10,022 bases of DNA from assembly GCA_028875955.1 (NCBI GenBank), contig JAGWTX010000046.1, positions 1 through 10,022 on the forward strand, given 5' to 3'. The position numbers were made by a program, and so were the translations under genes. Below are positions 1 through 7,181 of this stretch, in pieces. Source of the DNA: Bacteroidota bacterium (GTDB lineage: Bacteria; Bacteroidota; Bacteroidia; Chitinophagales; Chitinophagaceae). Positions within the stretch are counted from its first letter, which is position 1. The number at the start of each line of letters is the position of its first letter. Below the pieces are notes generated by a model. That model saw only the letters and a list, made by a program, of their open reading frames with translations. It had not been told where the DNA came from and did not search any database.

Positions 1-314
1 GCGGAGGTAGGGGGGACCTTTATTTGGCTTGGCTAGTAAAGCCTGGATTAGCTTAGCCAAATTACAGAAGCTTGGTCATATAACCAATAAATGTAGTACT
101 AAGTAAAAACCTGTTTTTTACAAAACCTCTTGTTCTGCGAAGGCAGGGTAAAATTCATTTTCTATGTTTGTGTCGGTAATAGCTGTGTTTTGGTATTTTA
201 AAAAAGTACATTGTGATTGCGAAGATCTTTGTTAAGAACAGGGTTGAAACGGGAAAAAAACCTGGATGCCATTGTCGTTTCGTCTGATTGTAAAAATCAT
301 AAATTGATAAATTT
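1..314. other. AT-rich stretch without a convincing gene
   Basis: No reading frame here looks like a protein gene. A 17-codon open tail enters from the left edge in frame 3 and stops at TAG 54-56. It could be the end of an upstream gene but is too short to judge. The first 18 bases are purine-rich. The stretch lies downstream of the minus-strand DinB gene and holds one imperfect hairpin (24-60). I found no clear terminator, tRNA or repeat array. Confidence 0.5.
24..60. repeat. Imperfect inverted repeat (hairpin)
   Basis: The arms at 24-35 and 49-60 pair over 12 positions. Ten are Watson-Crick pairs, one is a G-U wobble when read as plus-strand RNA, and one is a T-T mismatch. The loop is 13 bases. 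No T-run follows on the plus strand, so it is not a textbook intrinsic terminator. It could be a weak terminator or processing structure for a gene left of the window, or chance. Confidence 0.3.
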
Positions 315-758
315 TTATTCTGCTATTTGATTCAGGTGATGTTCCAGGTGGTCGACATAGTCTTTTATCAAGAATCTTAAGTCGGCAGTCTTGCCGTCTT
401 CCATTTCAATGGTATACTTCAACGTTTGTTCTGTCTGTTGTTTTATGATATCAGAAATCCGATGATTGATGGATACCCAAAACCCAAGGATCTCCCTGGT
501 ATTGGCTTTTTGATATTGGTTTGCATTGACCAATGCATCCTGTTTGTATTTTCTGATTTTGTATGGGCGGGCCTCAAATTGAATTTCTGTAAACCTTTGC
601 AGGTTATTTATCCCGGAATCAATTAAATGCCCGAGTATTTCTATTTTGGACCATTTTGCAGGAATGGGTTTGTATGTCAGTTCTGACTCCGATAGCTTTG
701 TAATATAATCGGTACCTGTTTTTAATAGCAGTTCCAACTTATTTATTGTTTCTTTCAT
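315..758 (-). CDS. DinB-family (DinB/YfiT fold) protein
   Basis: This is a 147-residue protein of the DinB-like four-helix-bundle superfamily, whose members include metal-dependent thiol transferases and stress-induced proteins. The family pattern is visible: KPIPAKWSKIEILGHLIDS near residues 30-48, and a C-terminal helix with DHLEHHLNQI. His44, His137 and His141 are the probable metal ligands. The substrate cannot be inferred. The start chosen is the ATG at 758, because the family usually begins close to the first helix. An ATG at 767 would add 3 residues and a TTG at 830 would add 24. Sampled lines of the gene are about 35-43% G+C, lower than the pxp genes (about 47-55% in sampled lines). 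The gene is transcribed away from the pxp operon and has no same-strand partner in view. Confidence 0.8.
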   Translation of the reverse strand: MKETINKLELLLKTGTDYITKLSESELTYKPIPAKWSKIEILGHLIDSGINNLQRFTEIQFEARPYKIRKYKQDALVNANQYQKANTREILGFWVSINHRISDIIKQQTEQTLKYTIEMEDGKTADLRFLIKDYVDHLEHHLNQIAE

Positions 759-941
759 ATTTGACATTTGTAAGTAAGCTTCTGATAACCCATTCTCACT
801 GTAACGCTTTGTTATTATTTGAAAATCCAACGCATAATAAATATCGGGAATTTGAGTAAAATTTGCACAGGCATCCTATTTGTTTCGAGTCAATTTTGTT
901 CTGCCGGGCGTATGGGCAAACAGCTCTTTCTGCGATTCTTA

Positions 942-969
942 TTGTATCTGATGCAGAAGCCGTATTTTG
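942..969 (+). promoter_or_regulatory. Probable promoter of the pxp operon
   Basis: A TTG at 942-944 is followed after 18 bases by TATTTTG at 963-969. This is close to the Bacteroidota -33/-7 pattern TTG-N17-23-TAnnTTTG, with one base fewer inside the -7 box. The last G is 7 bases before the pxpB ATG, so the transcript would have a leader of only a few bases or none. This is a match to a motif only, with no expression data. Confidence 0.45.
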
Positions 970-975
970 TAGCTG

Positions 976-1692
976 ATGTCTGCACCAGTCAACTACCATA
1001 TCTATCCCTGTGGCGATCATGCGGTTACCATCCAGTTTGGAGACCGGATCACACTGTCTGCCAATCAGCAGGTAGTTGCCCTTTTTCAGCATTTACAGGC
1101 ACAACCCCTGTTCGGGGTCAGGGATCTGATACCCGCTTACAATTCGCTTACACTGGTCTATGACATTTTTACCATCAAACATCAATATCCCGATGTTTCG
1201 GTGTATGAACAGGTATCCGGTGAACTCCATCGTGTGATCGACCGGATAACCGAAAAAGAAGAAACCACCCATCGGCTGATCAGGATACCGGTCTGTTATG
1301 ATGTTTCGTTTGGGATGGACCTGGCTTCACTCGCAGCCTTGCATCAGTTGAGTATCGAAGAGGTGATAGCGCTTCACAACAGTAAAACCTATCGTGTTTA
1401 CATGATCGGTTTCATGCCCGGTTTTGCCTATATGGGAACCGTTGATGCGAAAATAATCACACCCCGCCATCCCAGTCCGCGCAAATCGGTAGCAGCCGGA
1501 TCTGTGGGGATTGCCGGAGAACAAACCGGGATCTATCCTTTTACCTCACCGGGGGGCTGGCAAATTATCGGGCGGACACCCGTCAGACTTTTCTCGCCCG
1601 ACCAGGCCAATCCCTGTCTATTGCAACCAGGTGATGAAGTGCAATTCTATCCCATTGATCTTTCCACCTTTCAAAACCTGAACCCGGTATGA
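976..1692 (+). CDS. pxpB: 5-oxoprolinase subunit PxpB (KipI family)
   Basis: This is subunit B of the prokaryotic ATP-dependent 5-oxoprolinase, a cytoplasmic enzyme that opens 5-oxo-L-proline to L-glutamate. At 238 residues it has the length expected for the PxpB/KipI family. Family marks are GFMPGFAY at residues 145-152, PSPRKSVAAGSVGIAGEQTG at about 166-185, and a following SPGGWQIIGRTP motif in the cyclophilin-like C-terminal domain. The start is well fixed: an in-frame TAG at 970-972 lies just upstream, and the ATG at 976 leads into the expected N-terminus. The last bases overlap the pxpC start (ATGA at 1689-1692), so translation of the two subunits is probably coupled. KipI in Bacillus also inhibits the sporulation kinase KinA, but no such role is implied here. 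It is the first gene of pxpB-pxpC-pxpA plus a transporter-like gene. Confidence 0.95.
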   Translation: MSAPVNYHIYPCGDHAVTIQFGDRITLSANQQVVALFQHLQAQPLFGVRDLIPAYNSLTLVYDIFTIKHQYPDVSVYEQVSGELHRVIDRITEKEETTHRLIRIPVCYDVSFGMDLASLAALHQLSIEEVIALHNSKTYRVYMIGFMPGFAYMGTVDAKIITPRHPSPRKSVAAGSVGIAGEQTGIYPFTSPGGWQIIGRTPVRLFSPDQANPCLLQPGDEVQFYPIDLSTFQNLNPV

Positions 1693-2675
1693 GTCTGCTG
1701 ATACAAAAACAGGGGTTGTCAGATACGTTCCAGGATCTGGGCAGGTATGGTTATCAGTACCTGGGTGTAAACCCGGGCGGCGCAATGGATACCATCGCCA
1801 TGCGGATCGCCAATGCACTGGTGGGAAACGATCCGGGTGAAGCTGTTTTGGAAATGTATTTTCCGGCAGCCGTGATCCTGTTTGAAGAAACGGTTTTGGT
1901 ATCCCTGGCCGGCGCCGATTTTTCGGCTGCCATTGGCGAGAAAGAGATACCGGTTTGTCACCCGGTTTTGGTGCATGCAGGATCCGTTTTGCATTTCAGA
2001 GGCAGACAAAAAGGAGCAAGAGTGTATCTCGCCATCCAGGGAGGTTTTCAATTGTCAAGCTGGCTCAATAGTTGCAGCACCCATCTGAAAACAAAAACCG
2101 GTGGTTTTCAGGGAAGGGCGTTGCAAAAAAACGACCGGATTATCGGCAAACAAAAATCACCCTTTCGAAATCATCCGACCGGTAATGCATGTGAGATACT
2201 GCATTGGCAGGCAAATGTGCAAGCCTTTTACAGAAAGGAAGCCCTGCGGTTTGTAGCAGGAGAAGAATACTGGTTGTTACAAAAAGCGTCCCGGCATAAA
2301 CTGGAAGATCATCCCTTTCATATCAGCCGCGAAAGCGACCGAATGGGGTTCCGGATCAAGGGCGAATCGCTTTTGCTGGAAAACCCGCTGGAAATGATCT
2401 CTTCGGCAATAACCCGCGGAACAATTCAGTTATTGCCGGATAACCAGTTGATCGTACTCATGGCGGATCACCAGACCACGGGCGGTTATCCCCGGATAGG
2501 TCATATCATCAGTGCTGATTTTCCAACACTGGCACAAATGGATTCGGGTAGCGATTTCTCCTTACAGCAGGTCACGCTTTCGGAAGCAGAAGCTGTGTTT
2601 TACCAGCAGGAATTGAATTTGCAGCAACTACAAAATGCCTGTAACTTCCGTTTACAGGAATATCTTGCAACATAA
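1689..2675 (+). CDS. pxpC: 5-oxoprolinase subunit PxpC (KipA / biotin-dependent carboxyltransferase-like family)
   Basis: This is subunit C of 5-oxoprolinase, which acts with PxpB and PxpA. The N-terminus carries the typical pattern GLSDTFQDLGRYGYQYLGV, then NPGGAMD and ANALVGND (residues about 9-48). The C-terminal half has TGGYPRIGHIISADFPTLAQ followed by DSGSDFSLQ, the usual end of the urea-amidolyase-associated cyclophilin-like domain. Its 328 residues are normal for the family (about 300-330). Many homologues are labelled 'biotin-dependent carboxyltransferase', but the PxpB and PxpA neighbours make the oxoprolinase role much more likely. The ATG overlaps the pxpB stop by four bases. The stop is 15 bases before pxpA, with no purine-rich ribosome site in the gap. 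Confidence 0.95.
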   Translation: MSLLIQKQGLSDTFQDLGRYGYQYLGVNPGGAMDTIAMRIANALVGNDPGEAVLEMYFPAAVILFEETVLVSLAGADFSAAIGEKEIPVCHPVLVHAGSVLHFRGRQKGARVYLAIQGGFQLSSWLNSCSTHLKTKTGGFQGRALQKNDRIIGKQKSPFRNHPTGNACEILHWQANVQAFYRKEALRFVAGEEYWLLQKASRHKLEDHPFHISRESDRMGFRIKGESLLLENPLEMISSAITRGTIQLLPDNQLIVLMADHQTTGGYPRIGHIISADFPTLAQMDSGSDFSLQQVTLSEAEAVFYQQELNLQQLQNACNFRLQEYLAT

Positions 2676-2690
2676 AATTTACAAAACGGT

Positions 2691-3437
2691 ATGCAGGCGA
2701 TTGATCTGAACTGTGATATGGGTGAGGGCCTGGCCAATGACGCACTGCTCATGCCGCTGATCAGCAGCGCCAATATTGCCTGCGGTTACCATGCAGGAAA
2801 TAAGTCGGTAATGCAATACACGATCGATCTTGCCCTGGCACATGGGGTTGCGATCGGTGCACATCCCGGATATGCCGACAAAGTAAATTTCGGCAGGGTA
2901 GCCATGCAGTTATCCGAAACAGAAATATACGATCTGGTCACCCAACAAATTTTTCTCTTACAAAAAATTGCAGATGCATCGGGTACATCCCTGCATCATG
3001 TAAAACCGCACGGGGCTTTGTATAATCAATCCGCCAATAACCCTTCCCTGGCAGCAATCATTGCACAGGCTGTTTTTGATGTTGATACAAACCTGATCCT
3101 ATACGGGTTAAGCGGATCCGTCTCCATCACCGAAGCCCGGAAAAAAGGTTTGAAAACGGCGAATGAAGTATTTGCAGACAGAACCTATCAGCCCGATGGC
3201 AGTCTTACTCCCAGGAGCCAGCCAAATGCAATGATAGAAACCCCGGCCGGATCGATAAGGCAGGTGTTGCAAATGATACAGGACAAAACAGTAACAACCC
3301 CCAACGGAACAATCGTTCCCATACAGGCGGATACGGTTTGTATTCATGGCGACGGTCCGCATGCCCTTGCCTTTGCAAAACACATCAACGAAGTACTGCA
3401 ACAAAAAGGCCTGGTCATAAAATCTATCCTGTCTTGA
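2691..3437 (+). CDS. pxpA: 5-oxoprolinase subunit PxpA (LamB/YcsF family)
   Basis: This is subunit A of 5-oxoprolinase, a deacetylase-like TIM-barrel protein of the LamB/YcsF family. With PxpB and PxpC it hydrolyses 5-oxoproline to glutamate at the cost of ATP. Motifs run in the expected order: DLNCDMGE at residues 5-12, then SSANIACGYHAG, GAHPGY, VKPHGALYN, EVFADRTY and, near the end, DTVCIHGDGPHA. The repeated His and Asp residues in these blocks are the family's likely metal- or substrate-binding positions. The length of 248 residues is normal. The cell needs this activity to clear 5-oxoproline formed spontaneously from glutamine and glutamate, and it may also allow use of external 5-oxoproline. 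The stop TGA (3435-3437) overlaps the TTG start of the next gene (TTGA), suggesting coupled translation. Confidence 0.96.
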   Translation: MQAIDLNCDMGEGLANDALLMPLISSANIACGYHAGNKSVMQYTIDLALAHGVAIGAHPGYADKVNFGRVAMQLSETEIYDLVTQQIFLLQKIADASGTSLHHVKPHGALYNQSANNPSLAAIIAQAVFDVDTNLILYGLSGSVSITEARKKGLKTANEVFADRTYQPDGSLTPRSQPNAMIETPAGSIRQVLQMIQDKTVTTPNGTIVPIQADTVCIHGDGPHALAFAKHINEVLQQKGLVIKSILS

Positions 3438-4615
3438 AAAAAATACTTGCCTCCTCAGCTGTTACGGGTGCCGCTTTTTTAATGGCGACATCGGCCATCG
3501 GTCCCGGGTTTCTCACGCAGACCACGGTGTTTACTTCCCGTTTATTGGCCAGTTTTGGATTTGTGATCCTGATCTCCATCCTGCTGGATATCGGTGCGCA
3601 GTTAAATATCTGGCGCATACTGGCGGTTACTGAGAAAAGGGCACAACTGATCGCCAATGAATTATTTCCGGGGCTGGGTTATATACTGGCCGGTTTGATT
3701 GTGTTGGGCGGACTGGCTTTCAATATCGGTAATATTGGCGGTTGCGGTTTGGGGCTCCAGGTACTTACGGGTTTCCCGCCTGTGTATGGAAGTGTGATCA
3801 GTTGCATCGTGGCACTGGTGATCTTCTGGATGAAGGAAGCCGGAAAAATGCTGGATGGGTTTACAAGAATCCTCGGGATCATCATGATCCTGGTAACGAT
3901 CTATGTTGCCATTAGTTCGCATCCTCCCCTGGGAGAAGCGGTTTACCGGACATTTATTCCCGAAACCTTCAATGCCACCGCCATCGTTACCCTCGTAGGT
4001 GGAACGGTGGGTGGTTATATCAGTTTTGCCGGCGGACATCGCTTACTCGATGCTGGCATCAAAGGAGAAGCAGCTTTGCCGCAGGTAAACAGAAGTGCGG
4101 TAACCGGAATTGTGGTAACGGCTTTTATGCGTTTCATTTTATTTCTTGCCGTATTAGGTGTGGTGATGAATGGTGGGATATTGGATACAGCCAATCCGCC
4201 TGCCTCTGTTTTCAGGCTGGCAGCGGGCGAACTCGGCTATCGTTTTTTTGGTGTGGTCATGTGGTGTGCTTCCATTACCTCGGTGGTGGGTGCGGCATAT
4301 ACATCGGTTTCCTTTCTAAAAAGTTTTCATCCATGGATCGAAAAAAATTCTCGATGGCTGATCAGTTTTTTTATTGTTTTTTCAACATGGGTGTTCGCCC
4401 TCACGGGTAATCCGGTAAAAGTGCTGGTAACCGTTGGGGCATTGAATGGGTTTATTTTACCCGTTGCTCTGGCCGTGATGTTACTCGCTGCAGGGAAGAC
4501 CAGGCTGGTGGGCACGTACCGGCACCCGATAGTTTTACAGATCGCCGGCTGGCTGGTGGTGGGTATCATGAGCTGGATGGGATGGTTAACCGTTCAACAA
4601 TGGCTCAGCCATTGA
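3434..4615 (+). CDS. Nramp-superfamily membrane transporter, YcsG-like, with altered metal site
   Basis: This is a multi-pass membrane protein of 393 residues, nearly all hydrophobic segments (about 11 predicted by eye), related to Nramp (MntH) divalent metal transporters. Family likeness is seen in AIGPGFLTQTTVF in the first segment and LVGGTVGGYISFAGG in about the sixth. Canonical metal carriers have DPGN and MPH at these places. Here they read GPGF (residues 23-26) and GGYI (193-196), so the known Asp, Asn and Met metal ligands appear to be missing. The substrate is therefore open. Placement after pxpA, as with ycsG beside ycsF in Bacillus subtilis, suggests a link to 5-oxoproline or glutamate, as inference. 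I chose the TTG at 3434, which overlaps the pxpA stop, because it gives a full first segment. The ATG at 3482 would cut into it, and the ATG at 3338 would overlap pxpA by 100 bases. Confidence 0.85.
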   Translation: MKKILASSAVTGAAFLMATSAIGPGFLTQTTVFTSRLLASFGFVILISILLDIGAQLNIWRILAVTEKRAQLIANELFPGLGYILAGLIVLGGLAFNIGNIGGCGLGLQVLTGFPPVYGSVISCIVALVIFWMKEAGKMLDGFTRILGIIMILVTIYVAISSHPPLGEAVYRTFIPETFNATAIVTLVGGTVGGYISFAGGHRLLDAGIKGEAALPQVNRSAVTGIVVTAFMRFILFLAVLGVVMNGGILDTANPPASVFRLAAGELGYRFFGVVMWCASITSVVGAAYTSVSFLKSFHPWIEKNSRWLISFFIVFSTWVFALTGNPVKVLVTVGALNGFILPVALAVMLLAAGKTRLVGTYRHPIVLQIAGWLVVGIMSWMGWLTVQQWLSH

Positions 4616-5759
4616 TCCTGGCTTCTGCCACAAATGCCAAAAGGCTTTTGGCGGTGTCTTTATCTGAAACCGCGGGCAGATCCAGTTTATTAAAGAGACT
4701 GGAAAAATCTTCCCGGTTTTGTAAACTTTTCAAATAGAATTTGTCATAATAACGAAGCAATACGGCAAAACAATCCTCGATATTATCTTCCAGGATAGCG
4801 TTGATGGCTGTCTTGGTTTCCAATCCACCCAGTCTTTTCTTGATCCGCATGATCGCATTGATCAGCTGCGCTTTTTCAAATTTTCCATAATGCAAAACAA
4901 TGTATTTCAATCGCTCTTCAAAAGGGATATTCAGAAAGAATATGGGTTTAGTCCGCATATGTCTGAATAAGACCGCAGGTATGTTTACTTCCCCGATCCG
5001 CTGGCTTTCATCTTCCAACCAGATACATTTTGATAGTATGTCTTTTGTCAATTCCTTCCCGGCATCTTCTGCTTCTTGTTTTCTTTTTTCCATGATCCGG
5101 TAAAGTTCTGCTGCCAAAAGGTTTTCAAACATCTCCTGGCTGGGTTGGGGCGGCAGTCCGAGATTTCCAAAAGCCGATCCTTTGTGATTGGCCAATCCTT
5201 CCAGATCGATCATGGTTTGTTTGCTTTTGGCTAAAGCATGTAACACTTCTGTTTTTCCGCTTCCGGTATAACCGCCCAAGATATGGATGGGATATTCTTT
5301 TTCGAATTGTTGCAGGACCCAGTTTCGGTAGGCTTTGTAGCCACCGGCCAGGGTATACACTTTATACCCGTACAGATCCAGCAGCCAGGCAACACCGGCA
5401 CTGCGCATGCCACCCCGCCAGCAATGAACCAACACCGTTGGATTACCGGGAGGGTCACCTTCCTTATTTTTTTTGGATTCTTTTTTTGTACTGTCTTTTT
5501 CAAACAGTGCTTCCACTTCTTCCACCATCTGCACCATTTTTTTTCCAAAAAAGGCAAGACCCAGTTTGATGGCTTTTTGTCTGCTTTCCTGTTTATAGGC
5601 TGTTCCCACAACCTTTCTTTCTTCGTCCGTAAATAAGGGGAGCGAAATGGCACCGGGTATTTGCGCATGTGAAAACTCACCCGGGCTCCGTACATCCAAA
5701 ACAGGATAATGCGCTGCTAATTCCAGGAAAGCTTCAATGGGAATGCGTGTTATGGCCAT
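4605..5759 (-). CDS. mnmH: tRNA 2-selenouridine / geranyl-2-thiouridine synthase MnmH (SelU)
   Basis: This enzyme acts on the wobble 2-thiouridine of tRNAs for Lys, Glu and Gln. It adds a geranyl group and then replaces the sulfur with selenium, using selenophosphate. The N-terminal rhodanese domain (residues about 1-150) has LDVRSPGEF and the hallmark HCWRGGMRS with catalytic Cys113. A P-loop domain follows, with GYTGSGKT at 163-170 and then DLEGLANHKGSAFG. The length of 384 residues is slightly above the usual (about 360). The excess fits a Lys/Glu-rich insert at about residues 87-107, inside the rhodanese domain and just before the active-site strand. The ATG at 5759 begins MAITRIP and is preceded by a -7 box only 6 bases away. 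The 3' end overlaps the Nramp-like gene by 11 bases, tail to tail. Selenation also needs selD, which is not in this window. Confidence 0.95.
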   Translation of the reverse strand: MAITRIPIEAFLELAAHYPVLDVRSPGEFSHAQIPGAISLPLFTDEERKVVGTAYKQESRQKAIKLGLAFFGKKMVQMVEEVEALFEKDSTKKESKKNKEGDPPGNPTVLVHCWRGGMRSAGVAWLLDLYGYKVYTLAGGYKAYRNWVLQQFEKEYPIHILGGYTGSGKTEVLHALAKSKQTMIDLEGLANHKGSAFGNLGLPPQPSQEMFENLLAAELYRIMEKRKQEAEDAGKELTKDILSKCIWLEDESQRIGEVNIPAVLFRHMRTKPIFFLNIPFEERLKYIVLHYGKFEKAQLINAIMRIKKRLGGLETKTAINAILEDNIEDCFAVLLRYYDKFYLKSLQNREDFSSLFNKLDLPAVSDKDTAKSLLAFVAEARING

Positions 5760-5764
5760 GATTA

Positions 5765-5772
5765 CAAATGTA
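5765..5772 (-). promoter_or_regulatory. -7 box of the mnmH promoter
   Basis: On the minus strand this reads TACATTTG, an exact match to the Bacteroidota -7 consensus TAnnTTTG. Its G is 6 bases from the mnmH ATG, so the message would be leaderless or nearly so. No TTG is found at the usual -33 distance. Confidence 0.45.
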
Positions 5773-5786
5773 AGTGGAGTTTTTTG

Positions 5787-5795
5787 TAACTTTTG
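5787..5795 (+). promoter_or_regulatory. -7-like box overlapping the sixA start
   Basis: The sequence TAACTTTTG resembles the TAnnTTTG box with one extra base. It includes the TAA that closes the sixA reading frame upstream and the TTG at 5793 that could start it. If this is the promoter, transcription would begin near 5799-5802. That favours the CTG at 5799, or a start just beyond it, over the TTG. No -33 TTG is seen. Confidence 0.35.
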
Positions 5796-6287
5796 CCCCT
5801 GAAACAGCTATTCATTATACGACATGCGAAAAGCAGCTGGTCATTACCCGGTCAGGATGATTTCGATAGACCGCTCAATGACCGGGGCAGGCGTGATGCC
5901 CCCATGATGGCAGAACGTTTGCTGGCTAAAAAAATTGATATTGATCTTATCGTTTCCAGTCCTGCCAACCGGGCACTCACCACGGCAGGTTTTTTTGCCG
6001 ATGCGTACCGGCTGGACAAAACGCATCAAAAAACGGTTCGTTCCCTTTATCACGCATCGCCTTCGGTTTTTTATGAAGTGATCCGTTCATTGGACGATGG
6101 TTTTCAAAGCGTAGCCCTGTTTTCACACAATCCCGGGATCACCGCTTTTGTAAATGAACTCTCTGACGCGCGCATCGATAACATGCCCACCTGTGGAGTA
6201 TTTGCCATTCGATCTGCGATCGATCATTGGAAGGATTTTCCAAAAAGGGATAATCAGTTCTGGTTTTTCGACTATCCCAAAGCCTGA
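5793..6287 (+). CDS. SixA-type phosphohistidine phosphatase (histidine phosphatase superfamily)
   Basis: This is a small cytoplasmic phosphatase of the histidine phosphatase (phosphoglycerate mutase) superfamily. SixA removes phosphate from histidine in phosphotransfer proteins, but the target here is unknown. The RHAKSSW motif holds the nucleophile His11, followed by DDFDRPLNDRGRRDAP. The second catalytic His112 lies in FSHNPGI. The length of 164 residues is normal. The start is odd: an in-frame TAA at 5787-5789 closes the frame upstream, and there is no ATG before the catalytic motif. Only TTG 5793 or CTG 5799 can serve. CTG would give the family-like N-terminus MKQLFIIRHAKSSW. The gene is divergent from mnmH by 33 bases, and its end overlaps the EamA gene by 16 bases. 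Confidence 0.9.
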   Translation: MPLKQLFIIRHAKSSWSLPGQDDFDRPLNDRGRRDAPMMAERLLAKKIDIDLIVSSPANRALTTAGFFADAYRLDKTHQKTVRSLYHASPSVFYEVIRSLDDGFQSVALFSHNPGITAFVNELSDARIDNMPTCGVFAIRSAIDHWKDFPKRDNQFWFFDYPKA

Positions 6288-7174
6288 CCATTTTGTTTTT
6301 TATAATTGGCCAGATAGACACCTGAAAAGATCAACAGAGCTGCGATGGCTTTTGTCCAGCTTACCGCTTCGCCCGCGAACCCGATGGCTATCAATGCCGC
6401 AAATACGGGCTGGGTATAGATATAGGCGCCTGTAGCGGATGGGCCGATGATGGAAATACCGTAAACATTGAGCAGGTATGCCAGGAAAGTGGCGCCTATT
6501 GCCACAAATGCCAGACCCATCCAATGCAACATATCAAAAGCGGCCCAATCTGTCTGTAGAAATTCATGCATGCCAAATGGCAGGATCACCAGTGCGCCAA
6601 ACGAAAATATCCATCTCAGCACCTGGATCCCGCTATAGGTTTTCATCAGGGGTCTTACCAATACCAGGTAAAATGCATAGGAGACCGCATTGATCAGCAC
6701 CATGATATCACCCAACAGGATTTGGTTGCCGGTATGGTGACTGTCTTTCAACAATATCAGCATAGCGGCACCGCCAATGCCTAAGATCAATCCCAGGAAA
6801 GTCAGTAGGGTGAATCCTTCTTTCAATAACCAGGCAGCGATGAGGGTTATGAAGATGGGTGTGGCCAGCGATAACAATGCACTGTGAATGGGCGTGGTAA
6901 GGGAAACTCCTTTGATAAAAAAGATCTGATTGATCACAACGCCGGTCAGGGCACAAAGCAGTAAACGCGGGATATGTTTTTTCTCCAGCGGAATTTTTCC
7001 GGGTCTGAACAAAAACAAACCCCAGAACAAAACCAGGCTAACCAGGATGCGGACAACGTTCAATGCATAGGGATGCAGATAGGAAGGCGTTATGTATTTG
7101 ACCACAGCATAATTGGCACCGAATATAAAATTGGCGCCTAAAACCGCTGCATGTGCTTTTTTGTTTCGGCTCAT
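6272..7174 (-). CDS. EamA-family (DMT superfamily) transporter
   Basis: This is an inner-membrane protein of 300 residues with ten hydrophobic segments in two tandem EamA repeats (about residues 8-140 and 152-290), the standard layout of drug/metabolite exporters of the 10-TMS type. ANFIFGANYAVVKYITP opens the first repeat. The second begins near NAVSYAFYLVLVRPL and ends with the typical ALLIFSGVYLANY. The substrate cannot be told from sequence; relatives export amino acids, metabolites or drugs, or are uncharacterised. The ATG at 7174 is 12 bases past the stop of the glycosyltransferase gene on the same strand, so the two may be co-transcribed. A TAGTTTTG box at that stop could give the gene its own promoter. 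The 3' end overlaps sixA by 16 bases. Confidence 0.92.
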   Translation of the reverse strand: MSRNKKAHAAVLGANFIFGANYAVVKYITPSYLHPYALNVVRILVSLVLFWGLFLFRPGKIPLEKKHIPRLLLCALTGVVINQIFFIKGVSLTTPIHSALLSLATPIFITLIAAWLLKEGFTLLTFLGLILGIGGAAMLILLKDSHHTGNQILLGDIMVLINAVSYAFYLVLVRPLMKTYSGIQVLRWIFSFGALVILPFGMHEFLQTDWAAFDMLHWMGLAFVAIGATFLAYLLNVYGISIIGPSATGAYIYTQPVFAALIAIGFAGEAVSWTKAIAALLIFSGVYLANYKKQNGQALG

Positions 7175-7181
7175 CCGGTTG

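Noticed and set aside
1..20. tRNA or tmRNA end suggested by the G-rich left edge
   Set aside because: There is no T-arm consensus or CCA nearby, and no cloverleaf can be built from the available bases.
246..281. Inverted repeat GAAACG...CGTTTC as a terminator for the DinB gene
   Set aside because: The arms are only 6 bases, the loop is 24 bases, and the T-run on the minus strand falls inside the loop rather than after the stem.
819..1163. Plus-strand reading frame overlapping the start of pxpB
   Set aside because: It lies in another frame over most of its length and has no family likeness, while pxpB in this region matches its family well.
3338..3433. Upstream ATG for the Nramp-like gene at 3338
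   Set aside because: It would overlap pxpA by 100 bases and add a charged, non-family N-terminus. The TTG at 3434 fits the family better.
5231..5695. Long alternative frames inside mnmH on both strands
   Set aside because: They are shadows of a strongly supported gene. Their translations are rich in Trp, Cys and Phe runs with no domain pattern.
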